The notes: generated from the sequence alone by a model not told the origin. A stretch of DNA of 6,681 bases from Acidobacteriota bacterium (GCA_021817755.1 JAKAGC010000221.1:1-6681); one strand, 5' to 3'. Positions 1 through 6,520 are shown, counted from the first letter of the stretch. Made by a program: numbers and translations.

Positions 1-101
1 GGTACTGCGATGGTAAACGCTGCAAAGAGAATTAATACGACTACCATCACTTCGATGGCTGCGATTCCTTTTTTTATTATTTTTCCCGGATTTGCTTTCA
101 T
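1..101 (-). CDS. Prepilin-like / TadE- or Flp-like protein, N-terminal fragment cut by window edge
   Basis: Only the first 33 codons are inside the window; the reading frame stays open to base 1. The start is ATG at 101-99, and an in-frame TAA at 125-123 limits any longer start. The visible protein has a short, basic, 12-residue leader (Met-Lys-Ala-Asn-Pro-Gly, then Lys-rich) ending in Gly12. It is followed by IAAIEVMVVVLILFAAFTIA, a hydrophobic helix with Glu at position +5 after the glycine. That is the layout of a class III (prepilin peptidase) signal. The +1 residue is Ile rather than the Phe of its two neighbours, and the G-x-A-A-x-E string is closer to TadE/TadF or Flp pilins than to GspG. 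The gene starts 30 bases after the stop of the upstream pseudopilin gene, so it is probably the third gene of the same operon. The ribosome site is weak (GGGA about nine bases upstream), which fits translation in an operon. Family assignment beyond 'prepilin-type N-terminus' cannot be settled from 33 residues. Confidence 0.75.
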   Translation of the reverse strand, partial: MKANPGKIIKKGIAAIEVMVVVLILFAAFTIAV

Positions 102-131
102 GGAATTATTTCCCGGATTGATTTATTTTAA

Positions 132-989
132 TTAAAGTGGGTCTACCAGGTTTATAACAGTCATGGGGCCATTGGCAATATAGATTAACAAGGTTTGGGC
201 GGCTGTAGAAGGGTTAAATCGTATGGAACGAATGCCTTCTGGGATTGGTGCATTGAAGAAATAAATAGGTGGGGTGCCGTATCCGGCATTTAATGAAGCA
301 TGAGATATACTGGTTCCATTAGGGTAATCTAAAGTAATAGGAGTAGTTATTCCAGGAGGATCTGCTTGCCCGGTAAATTGGACCATGACGTAATCGCGAT
401 CGAAGGTATTGCCGGATACTTGAGAAAATGCTTCATCCGATCGGATATAAACAACAGGATCATCATTGGTTCCGTTATTGTTGACACCATCGGGCCCGGC
501 TGACCAGATAGCGGCAAGTATTGTGGGTAATTGTTGAAATGTGGGAGTACCTGTGGGCCAATTATTCTGATAATAATAGTTTCGCCCCCACGGGTCGACT
601 ACTTCGCTGACATAAGGTCCTCTCCATCCCCAATACCATCCGTATCCTGAGTTTTGGGGATATGCAAGACGGGTAAGCGTATCGCCAGGTTGTTGAAAAC
701 GGCGTACCAGTTCATCCAGCGAGATGGGTAATGCGCCAAGATCACCTACAAATCCGTAACTGCTTCGTGTTCCACCCTGTATCAAGGAGGAATCCCCGAT
801 AATGGAATTTTTAATAATATCGAGTTCTTCTTTACATGTATTGACCCGTTTCTGTTCAACAACATTTACGGCCAGAGGTGCTATTAATGCAGCCAGTATA
901 GCGATTACAGCAATAACGATTACCATTTCACCAATGGTGAAGCCATCTGTCGGTTTGATTTTTTCTTTATTAACCCGGCACCTATTCAT
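132..989 (-). CDS. GspG-like type II secretion / type IV pseudopilin with C-terminal extension (285 aa)
   Basis: This is a pilin-like protein made with a 16-residue charged leader ending in Asp-Gly16. The leader is followed by FTIGEMVIVIAVIAILAALI, so the predicted prepilin peptidase cut is G16/F17, with Glu at +5. The hydrophobic helix (about 17-43) would anchor it in the inner membrane before assembly into a pseudopilus. The globular part carries GspG hallmarks: GPYVSEVVDPWGRNYYY (about 124-140) contains the DPWG motif, and SAGPDGVNNNGTNDDPVV (163-180) matches the Asp/Gly-rich calcium-loop region of major pseudopilins. Typical GspG proteins are about 140-150 aa and end near that loop. This one continues for about 105 residues of unrecognised, probably beta-rich sequence. 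ATG at 989-987 is supported by AAGGAG eight bases upstream. It follows the 212-aa pseudopilin gene by 26 bases and precedes the next prepilin-like gene by 30 bases. It may be a type II secretion or type IV pilus component; no secretion ATPase, platform or secretin gene is visible to decide. Confidence 0.88.
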   Translation of the reverse strand: MNRCRVNKEKIKPTDGFTIGEMVIVIAVIAILAALIAPLAVNVVEQKRVNTCKEELDIIKNSIIGDSSLIQGGTRSSYGFVGDLGALPISLDELVRRFQQPGDTLTRLAYPQNSGYGWYWGWRGPYVSEVVDPWGRNYYYQNNWPTGTPTFQQLPTILAAIWSAGPDGVNNNGTNDDPVVYIRSDEAFSQVSGNTFDRDYVMVQFTGQADPPGITTPITLDYPNGTSISHASLNAGYGTPPIYFFNAPIPEGIRSIRFNPSTAAQTLLIYIANGPMTVINLVDPL

Positions 990-1015
990 TAACTATTCTC
1001 CTTACTCTCACCGGA

Positions 1016-1654
1016 TTATTGTAACCGGAAAACAATGTCATCACTTCCTGACGGGGGAACGCCATTAAGAGGAGTTTCGACCGCAGCAGGTCTTCCGGGA
1101 CCTGGGGATAATACGAATACAATACCAGGATTGGAAGGATCAAGTCCGGCTGAATCGACTAAATATGAATTCCCCCATGGATCCAATTGCATACCGCTGA
1201 GGTATGGGCCATTCCATGCCGGAAGACCATTTACGGATGGTCCCCGTTGAATTGCTACGCCCATATGGGTTGCGGTCGTATTGTAATTAACGAGGTGAAA
1301 CCATAATGATAATCTCTGATTGGCAGGAATGGTATTCCAGGAGGAAGGAACTGTGGAATTATCAGGGACTCCATCGCTATTACTATCGGAATCGCTGAAC
1401 ATCAAACGCATTAGCTGCTGGTTATAGTAAATGGGCCAACGCCCGGTATCCTGCCTGAACTGAACCATTGCTTTACCGATTGTTGCGGTATCGGAACCTG
1501 CTCTGGCATAACGTGCGGAAGTTATGTTTTGTGAAATGAGGGGGATGAGAACTGCGGCCAGTATTGCGACTACTGCAAGTGTAATTACCATTTCTATCAT
1601 CGTAAAACCTTTTATTTGATGTACTATCGATCGATTTTCATTATCTTTAAGCAC
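1016..1654 (-). CDS. GspG-like type II secretion / type IV pseudopilin (212 aa, GTG start)
   Basis: This is the first gene of the leftward prepilin cluster. The 16-residue leader ends in Lys-Gly16 and is followed by FTMIEMVITLAVVAILAAVL, a classical prepilin peptidase site (G16/F17, Glu at +5) and N-terminal helix (about 17-42). The globular domain has GRWPIYYNQQ (71-80), which matches the 'Y-P' segment where GspG proteins start their pilin fold. WNGPYLSGMQLDPWGNSYLV (147-166) carries the DPWG motif. The tail, LSPGPG (182-187) to SDDIVFRL (204-211), resembles the final GspG loop and strand. An extra Asp-rich insert, DSDSNSDGVPD (88-98), looks like a calcium-binding loop. The start codon is GTG (1654-1652), chosen because AAAGGAG sits six bases upstream and no ATG lies before the leader. 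The protein should sit in the inner membrane and, after processing, in a pseudopilus. It shares its layout with the next gene (132-989), suggesting an old duplication. The exact system (type II secretion or type IV pilus) is not shown. Confidence 0.88.
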   Translation of the reverse strand: MLKDNENRSIVHQIKGFTMIEMVITLAVVAILAAVLIPLISQNITSARYARAGSDTATIGKAMVQFRQDTGRWPIYYNQQLMRLMFSDSDSNSDGVPDNSTVPSSWNTIPANQRLSLWFHLVNYNTTATHMGVAIQRGPSVNGLPAWNGPYLSGMQLDPWGNSYLVDSAGLDPSNPGIVFVLSPGPGRPAAVETPLNGVPPSGSDDIVFRLQ

Positions 1655-1660
1655 GTTATA

Positions 1661-1667
1661 CTCCTTT
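1661..1667 (-). promoter_or_regulatory. Ribosome binding site that decides a GTG start
   Basis: On the minus strand this reads AAAGGAG and ends six bases before GTG at 1654. It is the reason to accept the GTG start of the 212-aa pseudopilin, since there is no in-frame ATG just ahead of the leader peptide. Confidence 0.75.
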
Positions 1668-1688
1668 TAATGTTTTACCGGGGAATTA

Positions 1689-1717
1689 ATTATAGAATAA
1701 TACTAAGACAATTTCCA
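1689..1717 (-). promoter_or_regulatory. Candidate sigma-70-type promoter of the pseudopilin cluster
   Basis: On the minus strand a TGGAAA hexamer (1717-1712, four of six matches to TTGACA) is followed by a 17-base spacer and a perfect TATAAT (1694-1689). A transcript starting around 1682 would have a leader of roughly 28 bases containing the AAAGGAG site. Spacing and position suit a promoter for the three-gene leftward cluster. The region is AT-rich, so a chance match is possible. Confidence 0.5.
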
Positions 1718-1947
1718 CTATAAAAAGTTCAAAAGGGCTATATTGATAATATTTGGGTTGTTACTTGTATTTTATTAAATATAATAATGTGCTCCGACTT
1801 TAAGCAAGTTTATAAACCCAAATGAATATACTGTTAATAATTATCATCCGATAAAAATGAACTCAGTTGAATGATGAATTTAAAATATCTGTTTGTTGAT
1901 CAGTACTTTGATAAATGAGTTATTGATTTTTTCAAAAAAATTACCGG

Positions 1948-1966
1948 GTTTATAAAAAGTTTATAA
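1948..1966. repeat. Tandem GTTTATAA direct repeat, 11-base period
   Basis: GTTTATAA occurs at 1948-1955 and again at 1959-1966, so the copies start 11 bases apart, about one helical turn. The same octamer occurs at 1808-1815 within the palindrome GTTTATAAAC (1808-1817). Two copies on one face of the helix is a common operator layout, but the AT-rich background makes chance recurrence likely enough that this is only a candidate regulator site. Confidence 0.3.
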
Positions 1967-2062
1967 TCTGTTGTATTGTTTCTATGGTGTGTCCTGTTTT
2001 AATCATTATTAATTTTCTTACTTTATATAAGGACGTATCTCTATAAAATGATTTTCCAAACA

Positions 2063-2093
2063 TTTAGGGTTTAAATCTGTTTGTGATTATAAT
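2063..2093 (+). promoter_or_regulatory. Weak candidate promoter of the giant surface-protein gene
   Basis: A perfect TATAAT lies at 2088-2093 with TG three bases upstream (2084-2085). The -35 region (TTTAGG, TTAGGG) matches the consensus poorly. A start near 2100 would give a leader of about 48 bases with the AAGGAG site. An alternative -10 (TATACT, 2110-2115) has no better partner. Choice between them is uncertain. Confidence 0.22.
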
Positions 2094-2147
2094 TGGAATT
2101 TTAATTGCTTATACTATTTACTCGAAAATATATAAGGAGAAAGATTA

Positions 2148-5100
2148 ATGAAATCTATTAAAAGGGTGTTTTTTGTGCTGATTTTTTTGGGTATCTCTTT
2201 AATGAGCTTCTCTCAATCTGAAAATATTGCCTTGAAGAAAGAAGGAGAATGGGGATCAGGTGCTTATTTAAAAATGATCGCCTCAGGGCAGTATGTTTAT
2301 TGTGCTTCCTATACCGGAGGAATTGATATTATCGATATTGAGGATAAAGATAACCCTGTGAAAGTCGGAAATTTTGAAATACTGAATATTAAAGATTTTT
2401 GTATTTCAGGAGATTTTGCTTATGTGGCGAGCAGATCTGATATTATTATTCTGGATATTTCCGATGGGATCCATCCTGTTCAGGTAGGGCGTTATACGTA
2501 CGGTGGAGATGTTGTGGCAGTTAAAGGGAATTATCTTTATACTGTTCATTCTTATGGTCATTTGGAGGTTATCGATATTTCAAACAAGAAAAATCCAAGT
2601 ATAGTAGGGTTTTATGAAGATATCGGCGGTGATTATTATTATTTTACACGATTTGAAATTTATGGGGACTACGCATTTGTAGCAGAGCGTTATCCCTTTG
2701 AAGGAAGCTATATTAAAATTTTCAACATCTCAAATCCGAATAATCCGGTATTTGTTCAAAGTTTATCTACGCAAGTGCGAAATTTTGTTATATCCGGTCA
2801 TTATCTTTATCTTTCAACAATGGATCAAGGGATAAAGGTTATGGATTTAACAGATCCTTATAATCCGGTTCTCACAGGTCCGGGTTATACTTCAATGAAA
2901 ACGTGGAATATAGAAGCATTGGGTTCATATATATTTGTTCAGGGAGAAAATTCAAAAATCTCAATCCTGGATTTTTCAGATCCGTTAAATCCTACTAAAA
3001 AAAGTGATACAGGAGTATATGTACCTACCGGTAGATTCACCGTTTCCTATAATACATTGTATTCATTTTCAGGGACAGGGCTTAATGTTACGGATGTTTC
3101 TTCTCCATCATCTCCTGAAATAAAATCTTCTTATGAAGGGAGCGGTAATGCTTCACGAATTGCAGTCTCTGATAATTATGTCTATCTGGTGGATAAAAAC
3201 AAAGGTTTAAAAATCATAGATATTACGGATAATGCCAACCCTAAACAGGTGGGAATGTATGCTTCCGCCGGATATTCATCATCGACCGTAGCCGTTTATG
3301 GGAATTATGCTTGTTTCCTTGACGATAAAGGTTTGCATGTTTTGGATATTTCCAATAAAACCACACCTAATCGAGTGGGTTACTATAAAATGACTGATGT
3401 ATTGGAAACGGATAAAGTCTATTTTAATGGTAACTGGGGAGTAGTTACAAATGGATTGAACTTCCTCATCATGGACTTTACAAATAAAGCAAAACCTCAA
3501 AAAGTAGGTAATTATTCAAATAGTGCGGAAATAAGGTCTATGGCATGTTTGGGAAATTATATATACGCTGTGTTTGGCTCAGGATATATGGAAGTAATCG
3601 ATATTACGGATAAAACGGCTCCAACCAGAGTGGGAAGAATTAGTATCCCTTTGTATGATTATTCGGATATTGCTGTGAGTGGGAGTATCGCATGTATCGT
3701 ATCCGCGTCTGGTGATACACCCGGATTAATCACAGTTGATATTTCAAACTCTAAGAAACCTACGATAAAAGGCCAATATCGTGTTTTTCCATTGAACCAT
3801 GTAACGATTTCCGGGAATTATGCATATGTAGGAGGTACATTTAATTGGGACCTTCATGTGTTTGATATTTCCAATCCGGCAGTTCCGAACCTTTCGGCTT
3901 CCTGGAATACCTTGGGTACTGTGCAGGGATTAGGTGTGTTGGACAATTACATTTATCTTACGAATGGAGATTCGGGGAAAATTAATATTATAAAAGCTGC
4001 ACCGAATAAAACAGCTTCGATTACTGTGATTAGCCCGAATGGAGGAGAAACGTGGTGGCCGAAATACTTCGGGAAAAATACAATTGCCTGGACGGCAAAG
4101 GACCTTTCCGGAAACGTATCGATTGACCTTTACAAAGGGGATCAATATCTTTATCATATCGGCGATGCATCTGTCAAATCGGGTTTCTATACATGGGAAT
4201 TTCCTTCGATATTCACCGAAGGTAATGGATATAAAATCCACATCTCTCAACCTTATAAATCTGATTTCTCAGATGAAACTTTTTCCATGGTCGACGATCA
4301 TTACTCACATCTCTCCATCGATAAAGAAGAACTTTATTTTTCTGCATTACCTGGGAGTAATCCTTCGAATCAAACTTTTACAGTCAGTGGTATCGGTTCA
4401 TCGGGTATTACCCTACAAGCCAATAAACCGTGGATAAAATTCGGGATTTCTGCGAATAGGAGTACTACGCAAAATTACACAGTTTCAATCGATACGACTG
4501 GATTGGATATGTCTGCGGGAAGATATACTGGGAATATCAGTGTAACATCAATAGATGCAACGAATTCACCTCAGACCATTCGTGTGGTATTGGACATTGT
4601 CTCATCCATTCAGCCTTCAATCAAGCTAATTAATCCAAATGGTAAAGAGGTATGGGAAACTTCTAAAAAATATTATATTAATTGGGGAGCTTCAGGTATT
4701 ACGGGTGAAGTTTCGGTCGATCTGTATAAGGGGCTTGCACTCTATATGAATCTAGGAAAAGCGAATGCAACAACCGGTGTACTTTCCTGGGCTATCCCCG
4801 ACACATTTCCCCGTGGAAGAGATTACCGCATCCGCATCTCTCAGGGTGATCTTTATGCTATTTCGGATAATTACTTCTCTATCCTCTCCAGTAGTAGTAA
4901 ATCAATAATTTTGAGTAATGATAATTTGTTTTTTAATGCAATTTCGACCTTTGTAACGCCGGTGCAGGAAATTACGATTTCAAACGGTGGAGAGGGAATT
5001 TTGAATTGGATAGCCATTGCAAATGAAGAATGGATTTCAGTAACCCCTGCTTCCGGTACCGGAAGTGGAGCTATTTCAGTAACGATCAATCCACAGGGAT

Positions 5101-6332
5101 TATCGAAAGGTTACCATTTAGGAAAAATCACTGTATTGGATTACGATGCTGAGAATTCGCCATGTGATATAACAGTTAGTTTAAATATTAGCACTTCCAG
5201 CTCAAAACCTTTCGGAGAATTTTCAACTCCGTTAAATAATTCCACTTTATTTGGAAGTATACCGGTCACAGGCTGGGCTTTAGATGACATCGGTATAAAA
5301 TGGGTAAAGATTTACCGGGCTCCTGTTTCAGGAGAAGGAAATGCGAATATTTATATCGGCGATGCTGTTTTTGTAAATGGAGCACGCCCGGATATCGAGC
5401 AAGCATATCCTGAGTATCCAGCAGTGGAAAAAGCAGGATGGGGATATATGCTATTAACTCACTTTTTACCGGGAAAAGGAAATGGAACATACACGCTTTA
5501 TGCGATTGCATCAGATGAAGAAGGAAATGAGATAACGCTGGGTAGTAAAACGATTAATTGTGATAATGCCGGGTCAAGTATCCCGTTTGGAGCAATCGAT
5601 TCTCCAGCTCAAGGAGAAACGGTTGGAGGTGATTTGTTTATCAATTACGGATGGGCGTTAACTCCGGTTCCCAATATGATTCCTTTCGATGGATCTACAA
5701 TTACGGTGTGGATAGATGGAATGCCTGTCGGGCATCCAACCTATGATCAATACAGGGAAGATATCGCGGAATTTTTCCCGGGCTATGAAAATAGTAATGG
5801 AGCAGTAGGCTTCTATATTATAGATACGACTAAGTATGATAATGGAACTCATATGATTTCCTGGTCTGTTAAAGATAGTGGAGGTAATGAAGGGGGAATT
5901 GGGAGCCGTTATTTTACGATTCGTAATTCGGGTGAATACCGTAAAGCATCAGTGCCGGCTAAGTTAATTACGAATTCGACTACTTCCCACAGTACAAGTA
6001 CACTGAAGTCACAGGTACTGGGGAAACGAGATTCGATTGGAATAATTAAAGGTTATGACCCATCTGCTCAGTGGACGGAAATAAACGGGGACGATAATAA
6101 ATTCTATGTTGAAATAAAAGAATTGGAACGGTTTCAAATGCAGTTAGAACAGGGTGTAACGAATGTAACGCCTTTACCGGTTGGCGCTACATTGGATTCC
6201 GAGAATGGGGTTTTTTATTGGAATCCTGGTCCGGGGTTTGTCGGTGAATACCGGTTGAAGTTTACATCCGGGAAAGCTGCAAAAGGTAAGACTGTTACAG
6301 AAGTTGTGGTTTTCATTACACCTAAAAATTGA
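2148..6332 (+). CDS. Exported LVIVD beta-propeller / Ig-like mosaic surface protein (1394 aa)
   Basis: This is a very long, probably non-enzymatic exported protein. Residues 1-22 form a signal peptide (basic Lys/Arg start, core FFVLIFLGISLM), probably cut by signal peptidase I near Ser22; there is no lipobox cysteine. Residues about 41-617 hold about 14 LVIVD-type units of 40-46 residues. Each has a strand like YVY or YLY, then a core such as LEVIDISNKKNP, then VGxY. Residues 623-713 are Kre9/KNH-like (SPNGGETW opening) and 717-816 BACON-like; this pair is repeated at 823-912 and 916-1014. Two related 'PFG' Ig-like modules follow (1020-1136 and 1145-1258). Residues about 1312-1394 are He_PIG-like (LPVGATLDSENGVFYWNPGP). 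No LPXTG, PEP-CTERM, transmembrane tail or other anchor is seen, and the few cysteines are scattered. The start is ATG with AAGGAG eight bases upstream; a strong terminator follows the TGA. The domains are known for protein or carbohydrate contacts at the cell surface, so adhesion or scaffolding is my inference. The exact ligand is unknown. Confidence 0.85.
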   Translation: MKSIKRVFFVLIFLGISLMSFSQSENIALKKEGEWGSGAYLKMIASGQYVYCASYTGGIDIIDIEDKDNPVKVGNFEILNIKDFCISGDFAYVASRSDIIILDISDGIHPVQVGRYTYGGDVVAVKGNYLYTVHSYGHLEVIDISNKKNPSIVGFYEDIGGDYYYFTRFEIYGDYAFVAERYPFEGSYIKIFNISNPNNPVFVQSLSTQVRNFVISGHYLYLSTMDQGIKVMDLTDPYNPVLTGPGYTSMKTWNIEALGSYIFVQGENSKISILDFSDPLNPTKKSDTGVYVPTGRFTVSYNTLYSFSGTGLNVTDVSSPSSPEIKSSYEGSGNASRIAVSDNYVYLVDKNKGLKIIDITDNANPKQVGMYASAGYSSSTVAVYGNYACFLDDKGLHVLDISNKTTPNRVGYYKMTDVLETDKVYFNGNWGVVTNGLNFLIMDFTNKAKPQKVGNYSNSAEIRSMACLGNYIYAVFGSGYMEVIDITDKTAPTRVGRISIPLYDYSDIAVSGSIACIVSASGDTPGLITVDISNSKKPTIKGQYRVFPLNHVTISGNYAYVGGTFNWDLHVFDISNPAVPNLSASWNTLGTVQGLGVLDNYIYLTNGDSGKINIIKAAPNKTASITVISPNGGETWWPKYFGKNTIAWTAKDLSGNVSIDLYKGDQYLYHIGDASVKSGFYTWEFPSIFTEGNGYKIHISQPYKSDFSDETFSMVDDHYSHLSIDKEELYFSALPGSNPSNQTFTVSGIGSSGITLQANKPWIKFGISANRSTTQNYTVSIDTTGLDMSAGRYTGNISVTSIDATNSPQTIRVVLDIVSSIQPSIKLINPNGKEVWETSKKYYINWGASGITGEVSVDLYKGLALYMNLGKANATTGVLSWAIPDTFPRGRDYRIRISQGDLYAISDNYFSILSSSSKSIILSNDNLFFNAISTFVTPVQEITISNGGEGILNWIAIANEEWISVTPASGTGSGAISVTINPQGLSKGYHLGKITVLDYDAENSPCDITVSLNISTSSSKPFGEFSTPLNNSTLFGSIPVTGWALDDIGIKWVKIYRAPVSGEGNANIYIGDAVFVNGARPDIEQAYPEYPAVEKAGWGYMLLTHFLPGKGNGTYTLYAIASDEEGNEITLGSKTINCDNAGSSIPFGAIDSPAQGETVGGDLFINYGWALTPVPNMIPFDGSTITVWIDGMPVGHPTYDQYREDIAEFFPGYENSNGAVGFYIIDTTKYDNGTHMISWSVKDSGGNEGGIGSRYFTIRNSGEYRKASVPAKLITNSTTSHSTSTLKSQVLGKRDSIGIIKGYDPSAQWTEINGDDNKFYVEIKELERFQMQLEQGVTNVTPLPVGATLDSENGVFYWNPGPGFVGEYRLKFTSGKAAKGKTVTEVVVFITPKN
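2268..3998 (+). repeat. About 14 LVIVD-type propeller blade repeats within the giant protein
   Basis: Thirteen clear cores of the form [hydrophobic]xIDI[S/T/E][D/N]xxxP begin at residues 59, 99, 139, 189, 229, 271, 312, 354, 396, 439, 481, 527 and 569. Examples are LEVIDISNKKNP, LKIIDITDNANP and LHVFDISNPAVP. The spacing is 40-50 residues, mostly 40-43. A fourteenth, degenerate unit is YIYLTNG...KINIIKAAPN (601-620). The repeats have diverged at DNA level, so they are old rather than a fresh slippage product. Fourteen units would suit two seven-bladed propellers. Confidence 0.85.
4014..4601 (+). repeat. First copy of the Kre9/KNH-like + BACON-like module
   Basis: This covers residues 623-818. 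The first half opens with ITVISPNGGETWW and contains NTIAWTAKDLSGNVSIDLYK and YKIHISQ, the signature of Kre9/KNH-type Ig domains. The second half (SIDKEELYFSALPGSNPSNQ, then KPWIKFGISAN, then TGLDMSAGRYTGNISVTS) resembles BACON-type domains. The following 195 residues repeat the same order of motifs. Confidence 0.75.
4611..5195 (+). repeat. Second copy of the Kre9/KNH-like + BACON-like module
   Basis: This covers residues 822-1016. Motif by motif it matches the first copy: IKLINPNGKEVW, YYINWGASGITGEVSVDLYK and YRIRISQ, followed by LSNDNLFFNA, NEEWISVTPASGTG and GLSKGYHLGKITV. The two copies are clearly homologous in protein but well diverged, which indicates an old tandem duplication of about 600 bases. 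Confidence 0.75.
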
Positions 6333-6358
6333 TCCATTTATTAACTTCCATTAATAAA

Positions 6359-6404
6359 GGGGGTGCATACTCGGCAAAAAAGAACCGGGGCACCCCTGTT
6401 TTTT
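6359..6404 (+). terminator. Rho-independent terminator of the giant surface-protein gene
   Basis: GGGGTGC (6360-6366) pairs perfectly with GCACCCC (6390-6396), and a G-U pair (6359/6397) can extend it. An inner CGG/CCG pairing (6372-6374 with 6385-6387) can shorten the loop. A run of six T (6399-6404) follows one base after the stem. It starts 27 bases after the TGA of the large gene, in the right orientation. Confidence 0.85.
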
Positions 6405-6417
6405 AATGCCTTTGGCG

Positions 6418-6450
6418 ACAAGGAACCCTTTTGAAAAAGGGTTCCATTGT
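6418..6450. repeat. Second perfect hairpin after the terminator
   Basis: GGAACCC (6422-6428) pairs with GGGTTCC (6439-6445). The intervening T and A runs add about three more pairs, leaving a tetraloop-sized loop. Outside the core, ACAA (6418-6421) can pair with TTGT (6447-6450) if A6446 bulges. The downstream tail TTGTTTCTC is only moderately T-rich. It may be a back-up terminator, an RNA processing or stability element, or a dispersed hairpin repeat. Confidence 0.6.
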
Positions 6451-6491
6451 TTCTCGAAATTTAACCGAAATACAATTTTTTAAATTGGTTC

Positions 6492-6520
6492 TTTACAAGA
6501 GGATAAAAAAGGTGTATATT
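6492..6520 (+). promoter_or_regulatory. Sigma-70-type promoter of the P-loop ATPase gene
   Basis: TTTACA (6492-6497, five of six matches) is separated by exactly 17 bases from TATATT (6515-6520, five of six), with TG directly before the -10 hexamer. A start near 6527 would give a leader of about 14 bases holding the AGAGGG ribosome site (6531-6536). Lying after two hairpins, it shows the ATPase gene is probably its own transcription unit. Confidence 0.6.

Larger units (their letters stand above)
1655..2147. other. Divergent AT-rich intergenic region
   Basis: This stretch of 493 bases separates the leftward pseudopilin cluster from the rightward giant surface-protein gene. I found no convincing coding sequence, tRNA or structured RNA in it. 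It contains the leftward promoter near 1689-1717, several AT-rich hexamers that could serve the rightward gene, and three copies of GTTTATAA (1808-1815, 1948-1955, 1959-1966). The first copy is part of the 10-base palindrome GTTTATAAAC. Its length is more than two simple promoters need, so shared regulation of both sides is possible. Confidence 0.7.

Noticed and set aside
802..1250. Plus-strand open frames opposite the two pseudopilin genes
   Set aside because: They lie antisense to well-supported GspG-like genes, lack ribosome sites and show no recognisable domain; they are shadow frames.
2048..2074. Eight-codon open frame (MIFQTFRV) upstream of the large gene, as a possible leader peptide
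   Set aside because: The nearest AAGGA is about 14 bases from the ATG, which is too far, and the peptide has no regulatory codon run or attenuator hairpin after it.
2148..2217. Bacteroidota-style type IX secretion cargo, suggested by the SFSQ signal-peptide end
   Set aside because: No type IX C-terminal sorting domain is present, and the nearby promoters and ribosome sites look like ordinary sigma-70 and Shine-Dalgarno types.
2268..3998. Recent DNA tandem repeat or phase-variable tract in the propeller region
   Set aside because: The units match only at protein level; the nucleotide copies are strongly diverged and no short simple-sequence tract was seen.
3279..5852. Several open frames of 64-132 codons within the large gene, on both strands
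   Set aside because: The 1394-aa frame carries continuous domain structure throughout this span; the others have no start signals or family features.
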